DNA of 13,688 bases from an uncultured Dietzia sp. (GTDB lineage Bacteria; Actinomycetota; Actinomycetes; Mycobacteriales; Mycobacteriaceae): contig CAMNYG010000011.1 in NCBI GenBank assembly GCA_946570335.1, positions 1 to 13,688 on the forward strand, read 5' to 3'. Position 1 is the stretch's first letter. Each line of letters opens with the position of its first letter. This document shows, in pieces, positions 6,327 through 12,249 of this stretch. The notes beneath the pieces were generated by a model. That model was not told the DNA's origin. It did no database searches and saw only the letters and a list, made by a program, of their open reading frames with translations. The position numbers and the translations under genes were made by a program.

Positions 6327-8672
6327 CTACGCCACGTACCGCGCCAGGTGTTCGCCGGTGACCGTCGATGCGTCTTCGATGAGTTGGGCGGGCGTGCCCT
6401 CGAAGACCACCTTCCCGCCATCGTGCCCTGCTCCCGGGCCGAGATCGATGATCCAGTCCGCATGCGCCATCACTGCCTGGTGGTGTTCGATCACGATCAC
6501 GGACTTTCCGGAGTCGACCAACCGGTCGAGCATGCCCAGCAGGTTCTCCACGTCGGCCAGATGCAGACCCGTGGTGGGCTCGTCCAGGACGTAGACCTCC
6601 GCCTTCTCCGCCATCTGTGCGGCGAGCTTGAGGCGTTGCCGCTCGCCGCCGGACAGCGTCGTGAGGGGCTGGCCCAGGCGGACGTAGCCCAGCCCGACGT
6701 CGCGCAGTCGGACCAGGATCCTGTGCGCCGCGGGGATCCGTGACTCACCCTCGCGGAAGAAGTCCTCGGCCTCGGCGACCGACATGCCCAATACCTCGCT
6801 GATGTTCTTGCCGCCGAAGGCGTATTCGAGCACCTCGGCCTGGAAACGTCGACCCTCGCAGTCGTCACAGGTGGTGGCGACACCGGCCATCATCCCCAGG
6901 TCGGTGTAGATCACCCCCGCGCCCTTGCAGGTGGGGCACGCACCCTCCGAGTTCGGGCTGAACAGCGCAGGTTTCACCCCGTTGCTCTTGGCGAAGGCCT
7001 TGCGGATCGGCTCGAGGAGCCCGGTGTAGGTCGCCGGGTTGCTGCGGCGCGAACCCCGGATCGCCGACTGGTCTATCGCTACCACACCCTCCCGAGACGA
7101 GACCGAACCGTGGATGAGTGAACTCTTTCCGGACCCGGCGACCCCGGAGATCACGCACAGCACCCCGAGCGGGATGTCCACGTCCACGTCTTTGAGATTG
7201 TGTGTCGAGGCGCCGCGGATCTCGATCGCGCCGGAGTGCTTACGGACGTCATCCTTGAGGGCGGCCCGGTCGTCCAGATGTCGGCCTGTCACGGTGGCGC
7301 TGGATCGCAGGCCGTCGACTGTGCCCTCGAAGCAGATCTCGCCCCCCTCCGAGCCGGCTCCGGGGCCGAGGTCCACCACGTGGTCGGCGATCGCGATCGC
7401 CTCGGGCTTGTGTTCCACCACCAGAACGGTGTTCCCCTTGTCCCGCAGGCGCAGCAGCAGGGCGTTCATCCGCTCGATATCGTGCGGATGCAGACCGATC
7501 GTCGGCTCGTCGAAGACATAGGTGACGTCGGTGAGTGCGGAGCCGAGATGGCGGATCATCTTGACGCGCTGCGCCTCTCCACCGGACAGGGTGCCGGCGG
7601 GCCGGTCCAGTGAGAGGTAGCCGAGCCCGATCTCCACGAACGAGTCGAGCGTGTGCTGCAGGGACGCCAGCAAAGGCCCCACCGACGGTTCGTCGAGCCC
7701 CCGTAGCCAGTCGGCGAGGTCCGAGAGCTGCATCGCGGAGACGTCGGCGATGTTGAGGTCGCCGATCCGCGAGGAACGGGCGCCCTCGTTGAGCCGGGTA
7801 CCGTCGCACTCCGGACAGGTCCTGAACACCACGGCACGTTCGACGAACGCCCGGATATGGGGCTGCATCGCATCGATGTCCTTGGACAGCATCGACTTCT
7901 GGATCTTCGGGATCAGGCCTTCGAAGGTGACGTTGATCCCGTCGGCCTTGACCTTGGTCGCCTCGAGCCGGAGGAGGGTGTTCATCTCCTTCTCGGAGTA
8001 CTCCCCCACCGGCTTGTCCATGTCGAAGTACCCGGATCCCGAATAGATGCGCCCGTACCAGCCGTCCATCGAGTATCCGGGTACGAGGATGGCCCCCTCG
8101 GACAGGGACCTCGAGCGGTCCACCAGGGCGTCGATGTCGAAGTCGGAGACCGTGCCGCGCCCCTCGCAGCGCACGCACATACCCCCGGTGATCGAGAACT
8201 CGGCCTTTCGTCGGGTGCCGTCGGCCTGCTTGAGCGTCCCCACCCCGGAGGCAGAGGCGACGTTGAACGAGTAGGCCTTGGGGCCGCCGATATGCGGCGT
8301 CGCGAGTCGACTGAACAGGATCCGCAGCATCGCGCCGGTGTCTGTCGCGGTTCCCACCGTCGACCGGGGGTCCGAGCCCATACGCTCCTGGTCCACCACG
8401 ATAGCCGTGGTCAGCCCCTCGAGAACGTCCACGTCCGGGCGCGAGAGGGTGGGCATGAAGCCTTGGACGAACGCACTGTAGGTCTCGTTGATCATCCGCT
8501 GGGATTCGGCCGCGATCGTGGCGAACACCAGAGAACTCTTGCCGGAACCGGAGATCCCTGTGAACACGGTGAGACGACGTTTCGGAAGCTCGACGTCCAC
8601 GGAACGGAGATTGTTCTCCCGGGCGCCGAGCACGCGGATGGTGTCGTGTGTGTCTGCGGTATGGGTGCTCAT
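6327..8672 (-). CDS. UvrA-like ABC ATPase, DrrC-type
   Basis: A 781-aa UvrA paralogue, shorter than repair UvrA (about 950 aa). Module 1: Walker A GISGSGKSSL (39-48), zinc motif CVRCEG (166-171), CPECDG (286-291), signature LSGGEAQRVKM (362-372), Walker B VFDEPTIGLH (386-395). Module 2: Walker A GVAGSGKSSL (510-519), CPTCKGAG (579-586) with CDDCEG (602-607), signature LSGGERQRLKL (673-683), Walker B VLDEPTTGLH (695-704). The missing length is around the insertion that in UvrA binds UvrB, so it probably does not load UvrB. Family members such as DrrC of Streptomyces peucetius protect against DNA-intercalating drugs by acting on DNA. The frame is open to 8831, but the ATG at 8672 has a perfect AAGGAGG six bases upstream. 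Cytoplasmic and DNA-bound. The family is certain; the resistance role is inferred from the family. Confidence 0.92.
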   Translation of the reverse strand: MSTHTADTHDTIRVLGARENNLRSVDVELPKRRLTVFTGISGSGKSSLVFATIAAESQRMINETYSAFVQGFMPTLSRPDVDVLEGLTTAIVVDQERMGSDPRSTVGTATDTGAMLRILFSRLATPHIGGPKAYSFNVASASGVGTLKQADGTRRKAEFSITGGMCVRCEGRGTVSDFDIDALVDRSRSLSEGAILVPGYSMDGWYGRIYSGSGYFDMDKPVGEYSEKEMNTLLRLEATKVKADGINVTFEGLIPKIQKSMLSKDIDAMQPHIRAFVERAVVFRTCPECDGTRLNEGARSSRIGDLNIADVSAMQLSDLADWLRGLDEPSVGPLLASLQHTLDSFVEIGLGYLSLDRPAGTLSGGEAQRVKMIRHLGSALTDVTYVFDEPTIGLHPHDIERMNALLLRLRDKGNTVLVVEHKPEAIAIADHVVDLGPGAGSEGGEICFEGTVDGLRSSATVTGRHLDDRAALKDDVRKHSGAIEIRGASTHNLKDVDVDIPLGVLCVISGVAGSGKSSLIHGSVSSREGVVAIDQSAIRGSRRSNPATYTGLLEPIRKAFAKSNGVKPALFSPNSEGACPTCKGAGVIYTDLGMMAGVATTCDDCEGRRFQAEVLEYAFGGKNISEVLGMSVAEAEDFFREGESRIPAAHRILVRLRDVGLGYVRLGQPLTTLSGGERQRLKLAAQMAEKAEVYVLDEPTTGLHLADVENLLGMLDRLVDSGKSVIVIEHHQAVMAHADWIIDLGPGAGHDGGKVVFEGTPAQLIEDASTVTGEHLARYVA

Positions 8673-8678
8673 CGCGGG

Positions 8679-8685
8679 CCTCCTT
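8679..8685 (-). promoter_or_regulatory. Shine-Dalgarno deciding the UvrA-like start
   Basis: AAGGAGG on the minus strand, six bases before the ATG at 8672. It rules out the 53-codon longer reading that begins inside the neighbouring gene. Confidence 0.8.
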
Positions 8686-8704
8686 GTTCGGGCGGTACCC
8701 GGCA

Positions 8705-8710
8705 ACGGTA
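8705..8710 (-). promoter_or_regulatory. Candidate -10 box for UvrA-like gene
   Basis: TACCGT, the same hexamer as the -10 of the PNPOx gene, sits in the 79-bp gap upstream of the UvrA-like gene. It would give a leader of about 26 nt containing the Shine-Dalgarno. No convincing -35 is visible at the right spacing. Confidence 0.3.
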
Positions 8711-8751
8711 GACCCGCTCGGGGCACATCGGACGTGACAGAACCGCTCCCC

Positions 8752-10464
8752 TCAGCCCCGTTCTTGTTCCTCCATCGCGATGTCCTGGAGCCGGGCGAAC
8801 CGTTCGTACTGCACGTCGTCCCACCCTTCACGGCCGGTGACGGCCGCCCAGCCGTCGAGGATCTGGTGGTCGTAGAGGTGCCCGTAACCCTGCGATCCGC
8901 CGATAGCGTTGCCCAGATCCGCCGTCACCTGGAAGAACGTGAACACCGGCATGTAGAACATTCCCGGGTGGCGGCCCTTCCCCGGAGGCTCGGACAACCA
9001 CGCCGGGCGGTTGAACAGCAGGTCCGGGGACCACCAGACCACAGGGTCCGTCGCATGCTGGACGTAGAGGACGTATGGCGGGATCCACGGGGACTGGTCG
9101 TCGCGGAACTCCGCCGGATCCTCGGAGAAGCGGACCAACAGGCCGTCTGCGTAGACGGGTTCGGTCGACGGGGTCCCCGGGTCGCGACGCTCGACGAGAG
9201 AACGCCAGATGCGGTTGGAATTGGGCGGGCCGATCCACAGCACCCCGTCGACGGTCTGTCGGATGTCGCGGATGCCGGAGAAGGCGGCCTCGCCGGCCTG
9301 CGTGCCCAGGCTCTCTCCGTATACGTAGAGATGAGGTCGGTGCTCCCCGGGCGGAAGGGAATCGCGCCAGGCGACCACAGCCTCGACGACGGAGCGCCCG
9401 GCGGCTTCCGCTTTCTCCCGGTCGGCCAGGAACGATATCCAGCTCGGCAGATACGAGTACTGGGTCCCTACGATCGCCACGTCCCCGGCGGAGAGCAGTT
9501 CGATGGCCTGAGCCGCGTTCGGGTTGATCCAGCCGGTCCCGGTGGTGGGAACGATCACCACCGCCTCCCGTTCCCACGCCCGGGTGCGGTTGAGTTCGTC
9601 CACCACGAGCGCGGAGCGTTCGTCGTCCGTGGGTGCCGAGTCCAGACCGGCGTACAGACGGATCGGCTGCATCGCCGGTTCCTCCAGCAGTTCGCTCAGT
9701 CGCCCCTGATCGAGACCGCCGCTGACGAAGCGTCTGCCCTGCATCCCGAGGTCGTCGAAGTCGACGTTTGAGTCCGGGCTCCCGGAACGCTCGGGGGCGG
9801 TCGGCCTGCTCGTCCAGGGCAGATCCTCGGCGTTCTGAACGCCCGAGATGCGGTTGGCGGCTTCGAAGAACAGGCGTGGCACCACACCCTGGACGACGCC
9901 GAACAGCAGGACGGAGACAACCACCACTCCGGTGATCCGGGCTGTGTACTCCCCCAGGTTGAACTTCCGACGGACCACGCGGACGAACATCCGGTAGAGC
10001 TGACGCAGTGTCCTCGCGAGCACCAACAGGGCGACGAACACGGCGAGGGCGACCCAGGGGATGCGCATGTAGTCGGACCACGGGGGTCTCGGGCTCTCGA
10101 CGAGATCGGAGACCTGGTCCTGCCAGCGGATGGCCGTCGCGGTGGCGGTGATGAGATAGACCACCAGGACGTAGGGTGCGGAGAGTCGAGCGAAGATCAG
10201 TAATCGTTCGCCGAGTGCGTTGAGATCGGGATGGACGCTGATCTTGGGCAGGACCAGTCGCCGCCACACCGTACGTATGGCCACGCCGACGCCGTAGCCC
10301 ACCAGCATGGACACTCCGGTGACGATTCCCTGGTAATGCCATTCGCGAGGCAGCAGGGAGGGCATCAGCGACACCCACGCCGCCAGTGCTGCCACGACGA
10401 GGCCGGTGACCGAAGGCTGCCACCGGATCCACCAGCCGCGGAGGACCGCCGTAACCTTGTTCAC
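8752..10464 (-). CDS. Membrane-anchored alpha/beta-hydrolase family protein
   Basis: A 570-aa actinobacterial protein with an N-terminal membrane domain and a C-terminal hydrolase (the Abhydrolase_9 type). Hydrophobic segments lie at roughly 20-38, 48-66, 94-112, 135-152 and 175-197. The catalytic part shows VVIVPTTGTGW (302-312) and the nucleophile elbow YVYGESLGTQAGE (380-392) with Ser385. VQHATDPVVWWSPDL (468-482) contains the candidate acid Asp473, and GYGHLYDH (526-533) the candidate base His529 just before the C-terminus. The orientation places the hydrolase domain after an odd number of segments, so probably outside the membrane, but topology is uncertain. The substrate is unknown; an envelope lipid is plausible for this order. 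The GTG start overlaps the TGA of the upstream zinc-ribbon gene (GTGA), so the two are translationally coupled. Confidence 0.85.
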   Translation of the reverse strand: MNKVTAVLRGWWIRWQPSVTGLVVAALAAWVSLMPSLLPREWHYQGIVTGVSMLVGYGVGVAIRTVWRRLVLPKISVHPDLNALGERLLIFARLSAPYVLVVYLITATATAIRWQDQVSDLVESPRPPWSDYMRIPWVALAVFVALLVLARTLRQLYRMFVRVVRRKFNLGEYTARITGVVVVSVLLFGVVQGVVPRLFFEAANRISGVQNAEDLPWTSRPTAPERSGSPDSNVDFDDLGMQGRRFVSGGLDQGRLSELLEEPAMQPIRLYAGLDSAPTDDERSALVVDELNRTRAWEREAVVIVPTTGTGWINPNAAQAIELLSAGDVAIVGTQYSYLPSWISFLADREKAEAAGRSVVEAVVAWRDSLPPGEHRPHLYVYGESLGTQAGEAAFSGIRDIRQTVDGVLWIGPPNSNRIWRSLVERRDPGTPSTEPVYADGLLVRFSEDPAEFRDDQSPWIPPYVLYVQHATDPVVWWSPDLLFNRPAWLSEPPGKGRHPGMFYMPVFTFFQVTADLGNAIGGSQGYGHLYDHQILDGWAAVTGREGWDDVQYERFARLQDIAMEEQERG

Positions 10465-10817
10465 CGCAGTCGTTCGGCCCTTCTCGCCGCGGCCACGAGG
10501 TCCTCGGACATCCGCACCAGTTCGGCGGCGTCCTCGCCCTCGGTGATCGCGGTTCTCAGGTCTTCGCAGGCGCAGCGTAGTTGGAACATCCGGTCCATCA
10601 GGTCGGCGGATTCCACCTCGGTCAGGACGACTGTCCCTTCGGGGAGGTCCTGCATGCGCAGTGATCGCCGCTGCTCATACGCACGCTGACGGCAGGACCG
10701 TCGGCAGTACCGACGACGGCGACCGGTGCCGCCCTCGTCCACGGGACGACCGCACCACGCGCAGGAGGCCTCGCCTCTTCGGGGTGGGGCCTGGTCGGCC
10801 CTGACGACGGATTCCAC
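10461..10817 (-). CDS. Small zinc-ribbon protein, Rv2049c-position gene
   Basis: A 118-aa protein from the GTG at 10817. It has a likely zinc-binding module SCAWCG...RRYCRRSCRQRAYEQRR, four cysteines in a C-x2-C / C-x3-C arrangement within a strongly basic stretch (about residues 18-51). A mostly helical acidic C-terminus (about 63-118) follows. Basic Cys4 clusters of this form usually bind nucleic acid. An ATG at 10877 would add 20 residues, but that extension looks uncoded and would run over the rbpA stress promoter. The GTG instead lies exactly seven bases after TAGCCT, fitting a leaderless message. The gene is divergent from rbpA, a position held by a small conserved gene in mycobacteria (recollection, not checked), and overlaps the alpha/beta-hydrolase gene by four bases. 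Its function is not known to me. Confidence 0.72.
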   Translation of the reverse strand: MESVVRADQAPPRRGEASCAWCGRPVDEGGTGRRRRYCRRSCRQRAYEQRRSLRMQDLPEGTVVLTEVESADLMDRMFQLRCACEDLRTAITEGEDAAELVRMSEDLVAAARRAERLR

Positions 10818-10824
10818 GCATGCG

Positions 10825-10830
10825 AGGCTA
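10825..10830 (-). promoter_or_regulatory. Candidate -10 box for zinc-ribbon gene
   Basis: TAGCCT on the minus strand, seven bases before the GTG at 10817. It suggests transcription starting at the first base of the start codon. The -35 region has no clear consensus. Confidence 0.4.
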
Positions 10831-10869
10831 CCCAGACGATGCCCCGGGTAGCACGAGACACGGGGACGT

Positions 10870-10897
10870 GGGAACATTTCGGGGTGCTCTCGGCGTT
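10870..10897 (+). promoter_or_regulatory. SigH/SigR-type promoter of rbpA
   Basis: GGGAAC (10870-10875), followed by A, and CGTT (10894-10897) with 18 bases between match the thiol-oxidative-stress sigma consensus of actinobacteria (GGGAAY ... CGTT, also written GGAAY-N18/19-GTT). rbpA is a known SigR target in Streptomyces. The start site would be near 10905, giving a leader of about 70 nt. Confidence 0.65.
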
Positions 10898-10975
10898 GAC
10901 AGGAGCAGGTACCACGCAGCGTCTGCGACGAACCGCGGAGATCGGCGACAGACGGACACGGCAGAAGGAGTTCGC

Positions 10976-11326
10976 ATGGCAGATCGAGTCCTCAGAGGCA
11001 GCCGCCTCGGTGCGGTGAGCTACGAGACGGACCGGGATCACGACCTCGCGCCTCGCCGGGTGGCGAAGTACCAGACCCCCAACGGTGAGGTGTACGAGGT
11101 CCCTTTCGCTGACGATGCCGAGATTCCGGGCGTCTGGATTTGTAAGAACGGTCAGGAGGGCCAGCTGATCGACGGTCCGGCCGTCGAGGTGAAGAAGGGC
11201 AAGCCGCCGCGCACGCACTGGGACATGCTGCTCGAGCGTCGGTCCATCGAGGATCTGGAGGAACTGCTCAAGGAACGGATGGACCTGCTCCGCAAGCGTC
11301 GTCGTGCAGGGGCAGCCGCGCGCTGA
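10976..11326 (+). CDS. rbpA: RNA-polymerase-binding protein RbpA
   Basis: A 116-aa actinobacterial transcription factor that binds RNA polymerase and the principal sigma factor, stabilises the open complex and raises basal rifampicin tolerance. The N-terminal tail MADRVLRGSRLGAVSYETDR is nearly identical to the mycobacterial protein as I remember it. The core domain (about 27-71) includes YQTPNGEVYEVPFADDAEIPGVWICKNG. A basic linker VKKGKPPRTHW (72-82) and the sigma-interaction helices DMLLERRSIEDLEELLKERMDLL (83-105) follow. Only one cysteine (Cys56) is present, so it lacks the zinc site of Streptomyces RbpA. The ATG at 10976 has AAGGAG five bases upstream, which excludes the open frame extending back to 10820. 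It is expressed from a SigH/SigR-like promoter and ends in a strong terminator facing ppm1. Confidence 0.97.
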   Translation: MADRVLRGSRLGAVSYETDRDHDLAPRRVAKYQTPNGEVYEVPFADDAEIPGVWICKNGQEGQLIDGPAVEVKKGKPPRTHWDMLLERRSIEDLEELLKERMDLLRKRRRAGAAAR

Positions 11327-11350
11327 GGTCAGCCCGCACGAGATCTGAAT

Positions 11351-11380
11351 CGCCCCGCCCCGGACTCCGGGAGCGGGGCG
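11351..11380. terminator. Intrinsic terminator between rbpA and ppm1
   Basis: CGCCCCGCC pairs with GGCGGGGCG-like arms: 8 bp at 11351-11358/11373-11380, one bulged A (11372), then five more pairs closing on the loop ACT. On the plus strand TTCTGTGT follows. It lies 24 bases after the rbpA stop. Being symmetrical, it can also serve the ppm1 transcript from the other side, although the minus-strand tail is not T-rich. Confidence 0.75.
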
Positions 11381-11469
11381 TTCTGTGTCCGGGAGGGCAA
11401 TCCCAACCAGATGGGGTTTCGCGACGGCCGCGGCGATCATCGCGACGAGCGGGTCATGCGGCGGTCTCG

Positions 11470-12249
11470 TCAGCGGCCGACGAGTGCCTTGAGCTGCCGG
11501 CGACGCTTCTCCCAACCCCAGCGCGCCACGTTGACCGCGGCCTCGCGGAAAATCGACTCGCTCATCTTTGACTGGCCGACGGTGCGCTCGGTGAAGGTGA
11601 TCGGCACCTCCACGACGGTGCGATCATTGTTCAGCAGTCGCCACGTCATGTCGATCTGGAAGCAGTAGCCCTTGGACTCGATCGTGTCCAAGTCGAGTTC
11701 GGCGAGCGCATCGGCGCGGTAGGCCCGATATCCGGCGGTGATGTCCTTGATGCGCACCCCGAGCAAGATCCGGGAGTAGATGTTTCCGCCTCGGGAGATG
11801 ACGTGACGCTGCCACGGCCAGTTGAGGACGTCTCCCCCGGGCACGTATCGCGACCCGATCACCAGATCGGCACCGTTGTCGACGGCGGCGAGCATCGCGG
11901 GCAGCCTCTCGGGCGGGTGGCTTCCGTCTGCGTCCATCTCCACCAGGACGGTGTAGCCTCGCTCCAGGCCCCAGCGGAAGCCGGCGATGTACGCGGCGCC
12001 GAGCCCCTCCTTGCCCTTGCGGTGCAGGACGGAGATGCGTCCGCGCGCGTCCTCGGCCGCGAGACGGTCGGCGATCTCACCGGTGCCGTCGGGACTGTTG
12101 TCATCGGCGATGAGCACCGACACGTCGGGCGCCGCGGTGAGCAGCCGGTCCACGACGCCGGGAAGGTTGTCCCGCTCGTCGTAGGTCGGGATGATCACCA
12201 GCGTGCGCGAGGATGGCGCGCCGCCACCCGGCGTCGTCGGTTCGGTCAC
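11470..12249 (-). CDS. ppm1: Polyprenol monophosphomannose synthase (GT2)
   Basis: A 259-aa family-2 glycosyltransferase (DPM1-like) that transfers mannose from GDP-mannose to polyprenyl phosphate on the cytoplasmic membrane face. The product feeds periplasmic mannosyltransferases making LM/LAM and mannoproteins. Motifs: [14 protein letters not shown] (17-30), the nucleotide site [11 protein letters not shown] (47-57), the metal-binding DAD (106-108) in [21 protein letters not shown] (152-160), [10 protein letters not shown] (169-178) and [12 protein letters not shown] (219-230). There is no membrane segment, as in two-protein Ppm systems. The GTG start follows the TAA of lnt with no gap, and AAGGAG in the lnt 3' end lies six bases upstream. 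In M. tuberculosis the two activities are fused in Rv2051c; here they are separate but adjacent. Lnt is thought to bind and stimulate Ppm1 at the membrane (known from mycobacteria). Confidence 0.95.
   Translation of the reverse strand: MTEPTTPGGGAPSSRTLVIIPTYDERDNLPGVVDRLLTAAPDVSVLIADDNSPDGTGEIADRLAAEDARGRISVLHRKGKEGLGAAYIAGFRWGLERGYTVLVEMDADGSHPPERLPAMLAAVDNGADLVIGSRYVPGGDVLNWPWQRHVISRGGNIYSRILLGVRIKDITAGYRAYRADALAELDLDTIESKGYCFQIDMTWRLLNNDRTVVEVPITFTERTVGQSKMSESIFREAAVNVARWGWEKRRRQLKALVGR

Noticed and set aside
8673..8831. Longer start for the UvrA-like protein
   Set aside because: The extension overlaps the hydrolase gene and has no family similarity. The ATG at 8672 has a perfect AAGGAGG at the right distance.
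10818..10877. ATG start at 10877 for the zinc-ribbon protein
   Set aside because: The added residues are unlike the rest of the protein and the region overlaps the rbpA promoter. The GTG at 10817 has a -10 box at leaderless spacing. Kept only as an alternative.
10896..10901. TTGACA as a housekeeping -35 for rbpA
   Set aside because: No TANNNT box occurs 16-19 bases downstream. Its GTT is better explained as the -10 of the SigH/SigR-like promoter.
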